DNA of 64,000 nucleotides from Bacteroidota bacterium (lineage in GTDB: Bacteria; Bacteroidota; Bacteroidia; Sphingobacteriales; Sphingobacteriaceae), in the NCBI GenBank assembly GCA_013286235.1, contig JABDGE010000002.1, positions 1 through 64,000 on the forward strand, in the 5' to 3' direction. Numbering within the stretch: the stretch's first letter is position 1; every line of letters begins with the position of its first letter. This document shows, piece after piece, positions 1 through 9,762 of this stretch. The notes beneath the pieces are model-generated. The model searched no databases and had not been told where the DNA came from. It saw only the letters and a list, made by a program, of their open reading frames with translations. The translations under genes were made by a program, and so were the position numbers.

Positions 1-165
1 AAAACAGAGGCTGCCGACATTAAGCACAAGGCCGGCGATAAGGTAAAAGCCATGGAGGCCAAAGCCAAATCAACCCCAACTGCCAAAAAAACCACTACTG
101 CCGCTAAGCCTGCCGCGAAAAAAGCGCAGGCACCATCAAAAACAAAAACAGCATCCGCCCGCTAA
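1..165 (+). CDS. C-terminal fragment of a Lys/Ala-rich, histone H1-like basic protein (truncated by window start)
   Basis: Frame 1 reads KTEAADIKHKAGDKVKAMEAKAKSTPTAKKTTTAAKPAAKKAQAPSKTKTASAR* with stop at 163-165, followed by a terminator hairpin. Confidence 0.6.
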   Translation, partial: KTEAADIKHKAGDKVKAMEAKAKSTPTAKKTTTAAKPAAKKAQAPSKTKTASAR

Positions 166-170
166 AAATG

Positions 171-204
171 AAAAAAGGCGCCCGTTAACCGGGCGCCTTT
201 TTTT
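171..204. terminator. Rho-independent (bidirectional) terminator between convergent genes
   Basis: GGCGCCCG-TTAAC-CGGGCGCC stem flanked by A-tract upstream and T-tract downstream. Confidence 0.85.
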
Positions 205-216
205 ATCAATGCTTTA

Positions 217-906
217 TCAGCCTTCAAATTTGTAACCTACGCCTTTGACGGTGGCCACCACGTCATCGCCCAACTTTTCGCGCAGCTTGCGGATGTGCAC
301 GTCGATCGTACGGTTGGTCACCACTACAGAGTCTTCCCAAATATTTTTGAGGATCACCTCGCGGGTGTAAACCTTCCCGGGCTTTGACGCCAGCAGGTAT
401 AAAAGCTCAAATTCTTTTTTCGCCAATACTACCTTAACATCTTTTTGGTAAACGAGATAGGCCTCGCGGTCAATCACCAGGTCGCCAATTTCCAGCTTGT
501 TTTCGGTAAGATCTTCGGCAGGGGCATTGCGGCGTAAAATGGCGTTGATCCGGCTTACCAGGGCGCGGGGCTTTATCGGTTTGGCAATATAATCGTCGGC
601 GCCCACGTTAAATCCCGCAATTTCGCTGTATTCCTCGCTTCTGGCCGTTAAAAATACCATAAAGGTATTCTTAAATTCGGGCATGGTGCGCATAATGCGG
701 CAGGCTTCTATGCCATCCATTTTTGGCATCATAATGTCCAGTACGATCAGGTCGGGGAGGGATTTTTTGGCTTCGGCAACGGCTTCCTGGCCGTTTTTTG
801 CCAAAAAAACCTGGTAGCCTTCTTTCTTTAAGTTATACTCGATCAACTCTAAAATATCCGGTTCATCGTCAACAATAAGGATTTTCTGTTTACTGGTGTT
901 GCTCAT
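217..906 (-). CDS. OmpR/PhoB-family response regulator transcription factor
   Basis: Receiver domain (ILIVDDEPDI, LIVLDIMMPKMDG, ADDYIAKPIKP) plus winged-helix C-terminus (RTIDVHIRKLREKLGDD...VKGVGYKFEG). Confidence 0.93.
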   Translation of the reverse strand: MSNTSKQKILIVDDEPDILELIEYNLKKEGYQVFLAKNGQEAVAEAKKSLPDLIVLDIMMPKMDGIEACRIMRTMPEFKNTFMVFLTARSEEYSEIAGFNVGADDYIAKPIKPRALVSRINAILRRNAPAEDLTENKLEIGDLVIDREAYLVYQKDVKVVLAKKEFELLYLLASKPGKVYTREVILKNIWEDSVVVTNRTIDVHIRKLREKLGDDVVATVKGVGYKFEG

Positions 907-1001
907 GCAGGTTGAATTTTGGCATAAAAGTAGAACAGAAATAGAACGAAATGGTAAATTTAATATTAATAAATTGTTAAATATTACCTTATGTTAACGA
1001 T

Positions 1002-2144
1002 TTATTGAGACTTACTAAATGTTTTGTTTAAAAAATCTTCAAGATCGCTGCCTGTAATGTTTTTGGCAACGATGACGCCTTGCGGATTTAGGATAAAATT
1101 AGAGGGTATTTGTTCGATATGGTAGAGCCGTTCTGTCGGGCCCTCAAAGTTCTTGAGGTCTGACCCATGTGTCCAGGAAAGTTTATCGTGATCTATGGCC
1201 TGCTGCCATGCCCCTTTATCCACATCCAGCGATATACCTAAAATATTAAGCCCCAGTGGCTTGAATTTGGCATATTGCTTAACCACGTTGGGGTTTTCCT
1301 GGCGACACGGACCGCACCAGGACGCCCAAAAATCAAGCATTACGTACTTGCCGCGGTAATCCGACAATTTGATCGGCTTGCCATCCAGGCCGCCAATGGT
1401 AAAGTCAGGAGCTGTTTGCCCTACCGAAGTTGGCTTTGCCGCCATCTTGCTATCGATAAAACGCTGAACGGTTGGGTTGCCTTTAAAGGAGTTTTTAATT
1501 TCTTCGGCGTAAGCGATCAACTCGGATTCGTACGTGATCGAGTCAAGCGAGGAGGCGGCATAAAAGCTGGCCAGCGACGTTTTATTGTCGTTCATAAACT
1601 TCAGCGCGGCTACGCTATAGTCCGCAAAATTCTTTTTCAATAAGGGCCGGAATATTTTTACCAGGGAATCAACTTTCCTGGCCGAATCCGGACCTTTTTT
1701 AATCTCCTGTGCCTTGCTTATATATTCATTGCCGATATGCGTGTTGATGTTGACATAATAATTACTCAGCTTGTTAAATTCCTGGATCTTTCCCGATTCG
1801 TCGGACCCGGTGATCTGGTAGATATGCGCGGTGTCGGTTAAATTAGTGCTGAAAGTGATATCATCGCCGTTTTTGGCGATCAAATCAAACATGTTTCCAC
1901 CGGCCCGGATGCGGTACAGGTTGGTGTAAGGCGCCTTGCGCTTAAACGCAAATTTTCCCTGGTCGCTTAGATTGGTCGAGTCGACAACCGAAATGCCTGC
2001 GGTATCTTCCTCAATCAGGAAAACCTTCTTCAGGCTGCCCTGGTTGGTGATCGTTCCCGAAATGGTGAATGCGGTTTTGTCTTTGCACGAAAACAGGCAA
2101 AACACAAGCCCGATGATGCTGGAATATATTAAGTTTCTTTTCAT
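1002..2144 (-). CDS. TlpA-like thioredoxin-fold lipoprotein with N-terminal DUF4369-like domain
   Basis: Lipoprotein signal (LVFCLFSCKD); DFWASWCGPCRQENPNVV thioredoxin CxxC motif. Confidence 0.88.
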   Translation of the reverse strand: MKRNLIYSSIIGLVFCLFSCKDKTAFTISGTITNQGSLKKVFLIEEDTAGISVVDSTNLSDQGKFAFKRKAPYTNLYRIRAGGNMFDLIAKNGDDITFSTNLTDTAHIYQITGSDESGKIQEFNKLSNYYVNINTHIGNEYISKAQEIKKGPDSARKVDSLVKIFRPLLKKNFADYSVAALKFMNDNKTSLASFYAASSLDSITYESELIAYAEEIKNSFKGNPTVQRFIDSKMAAKPTSVGQTAPDFTIGGLDGKPIKLSDYRGKYVMLDFWASWCGPCRQENPNVVKQYAKFKPLGLNILGISLDVDKGAWQQAIDHDKLSWTHGSDLKNFEGPTERLYHIEQIPSNFILNPQGVIVAKNITGSDLEDFLNKTFSKSQ

Positions 2145-2281
2145 ACAATTAAATAGACACGAATTTCACGAATTAAGTCGAATTTCACGAATTGGCCCTC
2201 GGTCAAACTCCTGAGATCCGGCCCGATAGCTATCGATATCATATCTCAAATCTCTACCGTCTGATCACTAACCTCTGACCA

Positions 2282-3754
2282 CTAATCTCTCCCCTCCAAC
2301 TCCTTAATCAACAACTCATTTGTCTTCTGCGGATCTATCCGGCCTTTTGAGCTTTTCATGATCTCGCCCATAAATAACCCGATCACGCCCTTTTTCCCTT
2401 TTTGGTATTCTATTACCTTGTCCGGGTATTTCGCCAGGGCCGCCCTGATAAACTCATCCAAGCCGTCCCCATCGGCGCTGATCAGTAAATTTAATTGAGC
2501 AGCCAATTCCTCGACGTTTTTGCCCTTATGCCGAATCAGCGCGGGGAAAAGTTTCTGCGTGGCCAATGAATGGTTGATCTTTCCGCAATCGATCAGTTTG
2601 ATCAGGCTCGCTAACGTTGCCGGCTCAATTTCAAATTCACCAATAGATGCTCCCGATTCGTTCAGGTACGATTTTACCGGACCCATCAGCCAGTTAGCTG
2701 CTGCCTTGTAATTATCGGTGTTTTTTATCAATTCCTCAAAATATTGGGCGAGCTCTTTTTCGGCCGTGATCACGCCCGCGTCGTAGTCTGACAGGCCTAA
2801 AACCTCCGTGTATTTTTTATGCAATGCCGCAGGAAGCACCGGAAGTCTGCTCCTTATTTCCTCGAGATATTCTTTAGTCAATACTAATGGAACTAAGTCC
2901 GGCTCGGGGAAATAGCGGTAATCGTTCGCCATTTCTTTTGACCGCAGCACGGATGTTTCGCCTGTTTCGGCATTAAAGTTAAGCGTGTTTTGTTCTATAA
3001 AACCACCACCTTCCATAATTCCCACCTGCCGTTCAAACTCATGCTCAATAGCGCGTTGCAGGTTCCGTATCGAGTTCAGGTTTTTCACCTCGCAACGGTC
3101 ATTGTAAATAGTTTGTCCTTTTAACCGGACAGATATATTAGCATCGCAGCGCATGCTCCCTTCTTCCATGTTTCCGTCGCAGATGCCGAGATAACGTACC
3201 AACTTCCGCAACTCCGTCAAAAACTGCCCGGCTTCCTCGCTGCTGCGCATATCAGGTTCGGTAACAACTTCTATCAGCGGCACCCCCGCCCTGTTCAGGT
3301 CTATCAGCGAATCGGCGTGGTGTTGGTCGTGCATGCTTTTGCCGGCATCCTCCTCCATATGGATGTGATGCAACGTGATATTCTTAGTCAACCCATCGCC
3401 AAGCCTTACCGGGACAAAACCACCCAAACAAACCGGTTCATGATCCTGTGTTATTTGGTAGCCTTTGGGTAAATCCGCGTAAAAATAGTTTTTGCGGGCA
3501 AAGCTGTTTTTGAGGTTGATGGTACAATTACAGGCGAGGCCCATTTTAACCGCATATTCCACCATTTTTTTGTTGATGCGGGGCAGCGTGCCGGGGTGTC
3601 CCAGCGACACCGGGCTCACATGTTGATTAGGTCCGCCGCCAAATGCAGCCGAATCCGACGAAAAAGACTTGCTTAAAGTAGATAGTTGGACGTGTACCTC
3701 TAAGCCTACAATCAACTCATATCGATCACTTATTCCGGCGGCAGTTGTGGTCAT
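2282..3754 (-). CDS. gatB: Asp-tRNA(Asn)/Glu-tRNA(Gln) amidotransferase subunit B
   Basis: YELIVGLEVHVQL, RKNYFYADLPKGYQITQ, DLNRAGVPLIEVVTEPD; start placed at internal Met (MTTTAAGISDRYEL). Confidence 0.95.
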   Translation of the reverse strand: MTTTAAGISDRYELIVGLEVHVQLSTLSKSFSSDSAAFGGGPNQHVSPVSLGHPGTLPRINKKMVEYAVKMGLACNCTINLKNSFARKNYFYADLPKGYQITQDHEPVCLGGFVPVRLGDGLTKNITLHHIHMEEDAGKSMHDQHHADSLIDLNRAGVPLIEVVTEPDMRSSEEAGQFLTELRKLVRYLGICDGNMEEGSMRCDANISVRLKGQTIYNDRCEVKNLNSIRNLQRAIEHEFERQVGIMEGGGFIEQNTLNFNAETGETSVLRSKEMANDYRYFPEPDLVPLVLTKEYLEEIRSRLPVLPAALHKKYTEVLGLSDYDAGVITAEKELAQYFEELIKNTDNYKAAANWLMGPVKSYLNESGASIGEFEIEPATLASLIKLIDCGKINHSLATQKLFPALIRHKGKNVEELAAQLNLLISADGDGLDEFIRAALAKYPDKVIEYQKGKKGVIGLFMGEIMKSSKGRIDPQKTNELLIKELEGRD

Positions 3755-4003
3755 TTTATTATTCCAGCCCCGCAAAAAGGGCTTTTTTGGAGGCCAAATA
3801 TAAGGTTAATTTCGAGTTACGAATGACGATTTACGAATTACGATTTTTCCGACGTTTAATTTTGTCACGATGTTCAAGAGGGCATAGTTTGCAGGCAGGG
3901 CGTATAAGAGCCCGCCCATAGTGAAAGAGGACAAAAAACGGTTGGAAGGATGAAATAATTTGTCATGCCATCTATAATTTTCCGAAAGTTTACCTGAGGT
4001 ACA

Positions 4004-6679
4004 TTATACAAATCCCTTCGCCTTTTCCAATGCCTTATCCAAACCGGATAGGTCACTTCCGCCGGCGGTTGCAAAAAATGGCTGGCCGCCTCCTCCGCCT
4101 TTTATCTCTTTTGCCAGCTCGCGCACGATGGTACCGGCATTCAGGCCTTTTTCTTTTACCAGGTTTTCGGATATCATTACGGTTAAGGACGGTTTATCCC
4201 CTATTTCGGCGCCCAGTACCAGGAACAGGTTGGGAACAATATCCTTCAGCTGGTAGGCCAGGTTTTTAACCGCATCAGCGTTGGGCAGCTGCACTTTTTG
4301 AGCAATGAAGCTAATGCCGTTTATCTCTTCAGCTGTTTTAGCCAACTCTGTTTTCAAGCCAGACGATTTTTCCAGCACCGATTTTTCTATTTCCTTTTTG
4401 AGGCGCGTGTTTTCCCCGATCAGGCTTTCGACGCTTTTCGAGATATCCTTTGGGTTTTTGAGCAATTCGCGCAGCTGGTGCAACTGCCTAGTTTGCGCGT
4501 TGATAAAATTCTCCGCGCCAATGCCCGTAATGGCCTCGATACGGCGTACACCCGCAGCAACCGCACTTTCGGACACGATCTTAAAGAAACCGATCTGCCC
4601 GGTAGCTTTGATGTGCGTACCGCCGCAAAGCTCTTTGGAATAGGCATCGTCGAATGTGATCACCCGCACAAAATCACCGTATTTTTCGCCAAAAAGCGCG
4701 GTTACCCCGCTGCTGATGGCCCGCTGGTAAGGCACATTGCGCTCTTCTTTCAAATATATATTTTCCCGGACTTTCTCATTTACAATCGCCTCAACCTCGG
4801 CCAATTCATCATCCGTTACTTTGGAAAAATGCGAAAAATCGAAGCGCAGGTAATCGGCATTCACCAGCGAACCTTTTTGATTTACGTGGGCGCCTAATAC
4901 CTGTTTCAATGCAGCATGTAGTAAATGGGTAGCGCTGTGATTGTTTTCTGTGCTGTTTCTTAGATCGGCATTCACAATTGCCGTTAGCGCATCCTCCGGC
5001 GTGGTGGGCAGTTCATCGGTAAAATGAACGATCAGGCCGTTTTCCTTTTTGGTGTCCGTAACTTCTATCACTTCACCATTTGGGAATACTAGCTCGCCCT
5101 TATCTCCTACCTGTCCGCCGCTTTCGGCATAAAAAGGTGTTTTATCCAAAACGATTTGATATTGCTCTTTTCCCTTGGCTGTTACCTTGCGGTATTTAAC
5201 AATATGGGCGATCGTTTCCAATTCATCATAGCCGGTAAATTCGACGATGTCATCGTCTTTTAGGACTACCCAGTCGCCGGTATCAATTGCTGTGGCGGCA
5301 CGGGAACGGATTTTTTGTTCTGCAAGAGCTTGGTTAAAGCCTTCCATATCTACTGTCAAGCCATTTTCTCTAGCAATGAGTTCGGTTAAATCTATTGGGA
5401 ATCCATAGGTATCCGAAAGCTCGAATGCTACAGAGCCGAATATTCGATGTGACCCTGGGTCCGTTGCCGACTTTTTAGCAACTTCAATCGTTGCGATTTG
5501 TTCGTTGATTAAATTAAGGCCGTTTTGAAGTGTTCTTAAAAACGATGCCTCCTCCTCAAAAACTACCTTCTGCACAAAATCCTTTTGGTTGTACAACTCA
5601 TCAAATACCCCTCTAAACTGTTCGGCCAACAACGGAACCAATTGATTGATAAAAGGCTCCTTAAATCCCAAATATTGATAAGCATACCTGACACCCCGGC
5701 GCAAAATCCGGCGGATCACATAGCCGGCTTTATTGTTTGATGGCAATTGCCCGTCGGCGATGGTAAAGCTCACGGCGCGCACGTGGTCGGCTAATACGCG
5801 CATGGCAACGGCTTCATTCCAATCGGCATCGCCGGGTTTGGCACTGCTGTTGTATTTTTTACCGCTCTTTTCAGCAATAAATTGGATCAATGGCTGGAAA
5901 ACATCGGTGTCGTAATTGGATTTTTTGCCCTGCAGCGAACGAACCAGCCGCTCAAAACCCATCCCGGTATCCACGTGCCTGGCAGGCAACGGTTGCAGCG
6001 ACCCGTCCTTCAGGCGGTTAAACTGGATAAATACATCGTTCCAAATCTCGATAACCTGGTCATCGTCGTTATTAACAAGCCTTTCACCTTTCACCTTTAA
6101 CCTTTCACCTTCTTCCCGGTTATCATAGTGCACCTCGGAACAAGGCCCGCAGGGACCGGTTTCGCCCATTTCCCAGAAATTGTCTTTCTTGCTGCCGGGT
6201 AAAACATGGCTTTCGGGCAGGAATTGCCGCCACAGGTCATGGGCTTCGGTATCGGCGGGCAGCCCCTCTTTTTCGTCTCCTTCAAAATAGGTTACATAAA
6301 GGCGATCCTTGTCCAACTTATAAACGTCAGTAAGCAGTTCCCAGCTCCAGGCGATGGCTTCTTTTTTAAAGTAGTCGCCAAAGCTCCAGTTGCCCAGCAT
6401 CTCGAACATGGTATGGTGATAGGTATCGATACCCACCTCTTCCAGGTCGTTATGCTTTCCCGAAACGCGCAGCACGCGCTGCGTATCGGCCACACGTGGA
6501 TATTTGGCCACTTCCTCACCTAAAAAAATGGATTTAAACTGATTCATCCCCGCATTGGTGAACATCAGGGTGGGGTCGTTTTTTATTACAATGGGTGCAG
6601 ATGGCACAATCACATGGCCCTTCGATATAAAAAAATCAAAGAAAGCCTGGCGTATTTCGGGAGCGGTCATAGGGTGCAA
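4004..6679 (-). CDS. alaS: Alanyl-tRNA synthetase
   Basis: EIRQAFFDFFISKGH, MFTNAGMNQFKSIFLG, NNHSATHLLHAALKQVLG, ELCGGTHIKATGQIG. Confidence 0.97.
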   Translation of the reverse strand: MHPMTAPEIRQAFFDFFISKGHVIVPSAPIVIKNDPTLMFTNAGMNQFKSIFLGEEVAKYPRVADTQRVLRVSGKHNDLEEVGIDTYHHTMFEMLGNWSFGDYFKKEAIAWSWELLTDVYKLDKDRLYVTYFEGDEKEGLPADTEAHDLWRQFLPESHVLPGSKKDNFWEMGETGPCGPCSEVHYDNREEGERLKVKGERLVNNDDDQVIEIWNDVFIQFNRLKDGSLQPLPARHVDTGMGFERLVRSLQGKKSNYDTDVFQPLIQFIAEKSGKKYNSSAKPGDADWNEAVAMRVLADHVRAVSFTIADGQLPSNNKAGYVIRRILRRGVRYAYQYLGFKEPFINQLVPLLAEQFRGVFDELYNQKDFVQKVVFEEEASFLRTLQNGLNLINEQIATIEVAKKSATDPGSHRIFGSVAFELSDTYGFPIDLTELIARENGLTVDMEGFNQALAEQKIRSRAATAIDTGDWVVLKDDDIVEFTGYDELETIAHIVKYRKVTAKGKEQYQIVLDKTPFYAESGGQVGDKGELVFPNGEVIEVTDTKKENGLIVHFTDELPTTPEDALTAIVNADLRNSTENNHSATHLLHAALKQVLGAHVNQKGSLVNADYLRFDFSHFSKVTDDELAEVEAIVNEKVRENIYLKEERNVPYQRAISSGVTALFGEKYGDFVRVITFDDAYSKELCGGTHIKATGQIGFFKIVSESAVAAGVRRIEAITGIGAENFINAQTRQLHQLRELLKNPKDISKSVESLIGENTRLKKEIEKSVLEKSSGLKTELAKTAEEINGISFIAQKVQLPNADAVKNLAYQLKDIVPNLFLVLGAEIGDKPSLTVMISENLVKEKGLNAGTIVRELAKEIKGGGGGQPFFATAGGSDLSGLDKALEKAKGFV

Positions 6680-6690
6680 AGGTAAGTATT

Positions 6691-6778
6691 AGTCGGAAAG
6701 TCGGAAAGTCCGGAAGTTGGAAAGTCGGAAAGTCCGAAAGTCCGAAAGTCGGAAAGTCCGGAAGTTGGGAAGTTGGAA
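6691..6778. repeat. Degenerate octanucleotide tandem array (consensus AGTCGGAA/AGTCCGAA, 11 units)
   Basis: Read directly: agtcggaa agtcggaa agtccgga agttggaa agtcggaa agtccgaa agtccgaa agtcggaa agtccgga agttggga agttggaa. Confidence 0.9.
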
Positions 6779-6801
6779 GCCAAGAAGCGAAATAATTATA
6801 G

Positions 6802-6934
6802 TTTGTCATTCCGACCGAGGGACGAGAGAGAAACTATCTCTCGAGCGAAGCGAAAAATCTTATACGCCTGATAGTACCGCGAGCATAGTCCGCCTGTATG
6901 GTGTATAAGATCTCTCCTACGTCGAGATGACAAA
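6802..6934. repeat. REP-like imperfect palindromic intergenic element
   Basis: Outer arms tttgtcattccgac / gtcgagatgacaaa (12/14 complementary) and inner arms aatcttatac / gtataagat. Confidence 0.75.
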
Positions 6935-6954
6935 GCAGTTGGAGGGATAAAAAG

Positions 6955-7012
6955 ATGTCATTCTATCTTTAGAGTTCCTGAACTATACCATTCGCAATGA
7001 CAGACGGGCGCC
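6955..7012. repeat. Second, shorter REP-like fragment (tgtcatt ... aatgaca)
   Basis: Inverted terminal words gatgtcatt / caatgacag directly after the first element. Confidence 0.4.
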
Positions 7013-7057
7013 GATCCGCTAGCCAGCGGACGGTATGACTTGAGGAGTAAATTACCG

Positions 7058-7128
7058 ACTTTCCCGACTAAAGAAAAAAACAATCTTTCGGACTTTCCGA
7101 CTTGCGGACTTGCGGACTTCCCGACTAA
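7058..7128. repeat. Octanucleotide array in inverted orientation to the 6691-6778 array
   Basis: Reverse complement reads agtcggga agtccgca agtccgca agtcggaa agtccgaa. Confidence 0.8.
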
Positions 7129-7144
7129 AGTATTACATTTGCGT

Positions 7145-7480
7145 ATGCCATATAAAGAACGGGAAGTCAACAAGATGTATTATACCATGGGCGAGGTTGC
7201 CATCCTATTTGATGTAAACCAATCGCTTATACGGTTCTACGAAAAAGAGTTTGATATTCTGCATCCCAAAAAGAATAAAAAAGGCAATCGTTACTTCACC
7301 CCTGAAGACATTGAAAACCTAAAGCTGATCTTCCACCTCATCAAAGAAAAAGGCTATACGTTAAATGGCGCAAAGGAGTACCTGAAAGCCAATAAAAATA
7401 CCAGCAAGGATACGATGAGGGTTATCAGCGCGCTGGAAAACCTCAAAAAATTTCTCGTTGAGGTGGGCGAGCAATTGTAA
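7145..7480 (+). CDS. MerR-family transcriptional regulator
   Basis: MYYTMGEVAILFDVNQSLIRFYEKEFDILHPKKNKKGNRYFTPEDIENL; start set at ATG 7145 because the upstream 35 codons of the ORF translate the octamer array. Confidence 0.9.
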   Translation: MPYKEREVNKMYYTMGEVAILFDVNQSLIRFYEKEFDILHPKKNKKGNRYFTPEDIENLKLIFHLIKEKGYTLNGAKEYLKANKNTSKDTMRVISALENLKKFLVEVGEQL

Positions 7481-7583
7481 TTGTGAGTCGGAGACGCGGA
7501 GACGCAAAGTATTGCGTCTCTACGTAAAACCATTGAATTGTAATTGGAGGTAAAAAACTTACCTTTAGTGCGGGGCATAACCT

Positions 7584-9701
7584 ATGTCCTTTCACCCGTC
7601 GATGATACCTGCCCATAAAGGCGAAATACCCGCAGTTACCTTATTTGTGCCCTTTGCATTGGGCATAGTTGCCGCGTTGAACCTGTTTCCGGATCGCGAT
7701 ATCAATTTGGTATTGATCGCATTCCTCATCACAAGCCTCGTTTTTATCATCCTCAATATAGCCTACCGGCGTTTGCATTTGTACAAATACCAGTGGGTTG
7801 GTGGCGCACTAATGCATCTGCTGTTATTTTTATTTGGGTGTATATCAGCTATTAATCATAGGGAAGTTAATCAGAAAGATCATTTCTCTAAAGCGAAAGC
7901 ACAATACCTTGGCATACGCATTGGTAATGAGCCGGTTCTTAAAAACGGCTTTCTGAGGTTTACGGCAAATGTTGAAGCCGCCATCGACAGCAGTAAAAAA
8001 TTACCGGTAGGCGGAACGCTGATGGTGATGCTAAAGGACACGTCCGCCAAAAACCTGTATTACGGCGACGAGCTACTGATCCCGGCAAAATATAGCCCGG
8101 TCGATCCGCCGTTTAATCCCGCGGAATTTAATTATAAAGCTTATTTGGCCGGTAAAAATATTTATTACCAGGAGTTCCTCTATCCCAAACAATACGCTGT
8201 AGTTGACCAGGGTAATGGCAATCCCTTGATCTATCATTCGTTGCGCCTGAGGCAGCAACTGATTGCGAAGCTAAAAACGAACGTCCGCGATACAACTGCC
8301 CTCGAAGTCGTTTCTTCCCTCCTGCTTGGCTACAGGGCTGGTTTGAGTGAGGATGTCAGGGATACTTACGCAAGGACAGGGGCCCTGTACGTGCTTTCCG
8401 TTTCCGGCTCGCAAGTCGCCATTATCTACCTGCTACTATCTTTCGCACTGTCGTTTTTAGAAAGGCGCAAATACGGGAAGCTTGTAAGGGCCGTGATTAT
8501 TATCGCCGTGCTTTGGTATTACGCCCTGCTGACAGGCTTTTCCATGTCGGTTTGCCGGGCATCACTGATGGTGAGCCTCGTTGTGATCGGCAAAACGTTC
8601 AGCCGGTATATCAATTCCCTTAATATTTTGGCCATAGCAGCATTTTTGCTGTTGATCTATGACCCATTTTCCATTGCGGAGCCAGGATTCCAGCTTTCCT
8701 TTATCGCGGTTTCGGGCCTTATTTTATTTCAGCCGATGGTTTACCGTTGGTTCCGGTTTAAAAATAAATGGGCGGATAAGCTTTGGGCCTTGTGTTCGCT
8801 GTCTATCGCAGCGCAGCTGATCATCTTGCCGCTTTGCGCGTTTTACTTTCACCAGCTGCCCATTTATTTTTTATTGAGTAACCTGTTGATCATTGTACCG
8901 GCTGCTGTCCTCATGTATACCGGTATTCTTTACCTGTTATTGCCGCAAATACCGGTGATTTCGGTTTCCCTTGCTTTCATCCTCGAAAAAACGGCGTTCG
9001 TGATGACCAATGGGCTTGCTCTTATCAACCGCCTGCCGATAGGGAGCATTAACAAAGTTTGGATCACCATGCCCGAATGTTTATTGTTGTTTATAGGAAT
9101 CTTAGGTCTTTTCTTTTTTTCGCATTACAAAAAAAGCTGGCAGCTCATCCTGTGCTTATCAGCCTGCCTTCTGCTTTGCAGCAGTGTCAGCATAAAACGA
9201 ATAAACCAGGCAAATACCAAAAGTATCGCCTGGCTTAATTTAAAAAAACATACCGGCATCGTATTTAAAAATGGAAATGAAGCGATTGTCCTGTCAGACC
9301 TAAAGCAAACCGACCGGGATTACCTGTATTCCATTCAGCCTTACCTGGATAGCTGCCAGGTAAACCAAACCATGGTTTATAACCCCGGGCAGGGAATAAG
9401 CTCACCCTGGCTTAAAAAGAGATATGGCCTGGTAAGCTTTCTGTGCACTCCGGTTTTTATATTTAATGGAACATTGCAGCAAAATGCGCTGGTTCCAAAA
9501 CCTCAGTTTAGTTATCTTTACCTTACCGGAAACCCGGATGTCGGGCTTGACGTGCTTGCCAGCAATTTTAATTATCAAAACTTGATCATCGATGGCACTA
9601 ACTCCGATAAATCTATTGAAAACTGGCAGAAACAATTGCCAAAAAATATATATTGCAAAATATTAAAACGTAACAAATCATTTGTTTGGGTATCTAATTA
9701 A
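7584..9701 (+). CDS. ComEC/Rec2-family DNA internalization/competence membrane protein
   Basis: GALYVLSVSGSQVAIIY, YYALLTGFSMSVCRASLMVSLVVIGK, LLLIYDPFSIAEPGFQLSFIAVSGLI. Confidence 0.92.
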   Translation: MSFHPSMIPAHKGEIPAVTLFVPFALGIVAALNLFPDRDINLVLIAFLITSLVFIILNIAYRRLHLYKYQWVGGALMHLLLFLFGCISAINHREVNQKDHFSKAKAQYLGIRIGNEPVLKNGFLRFTANVEAAIDSSKKLPVGGTLMVMLKDTSAKNLYYGDELLIPAKYSPVDPPFNPAEFNYKAYLAGKNIYYQEFLYPKQYAVVDQGNGNPLIYHSLRLRQQLIAKLKTNVRDTTALEVVSSLLLGYRAGLSEDVRDTYARTGALYVLSVSGSQVAIIYLLLSFALSFLERRKYGKLVRAVIIIAVLWYYALLTGFSMSVCRASLMVSLVVIGKTFSRYINSLNILAIAAFLLLIYDPFSIAEPGFQLSFIAVSGLILFQPMVYRWFRFKNKWADKLWALCSLSIAAQLIILPLCAFYFHQLPIYFLLSNLLIIVPAAVLMYTGILYLLLPQIPVISVSLAFILEKTAFVMTNGLALINRLPIGSINKVWITMPECLLLFIGILGLFFFSHYKKSWQLILCLSACLLLCSSVSIKRINQANTKSIAWLNLKKHTGIVFKNGNEAIVLSDLKQTDRDYLYSIQPYLDSCQVNQTMVYNPGQGISSPWLKKRYGLVSFLCTPVFIFNGTLQQNALVPKPQFSYLYLTGNPDVGLDVLASNFNYQNLIIDGTNSDKSIENWQKQLPKNIYCKILKRNKSFVWVSN

Positions 9702-9762
9702 AAATGATAAAATTTGTGTACAGCTAACAAAAACCAATTTTTGTATACTATAAACTCAATTT

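Noticed and set aside
4298-4897. 199-aa + strand ORF inside alaS
   Set aside because: Fully antisense to a strongly supported alaS gene, no recognisable motifs.
6691-6778. Possible CRISPR array
   Set aside because: Repeats are 8-bp contiguous units without spacers and no cas genes are nearby; not CRISPR.
6717-7173. ORFs in the alaS-merR intergenic region (6717-6908, 6958-7173)
   Set aside because: Translations of octamer and REP-like repeats (MESRKVRKSESRKVRKLG...), not plausible genes.
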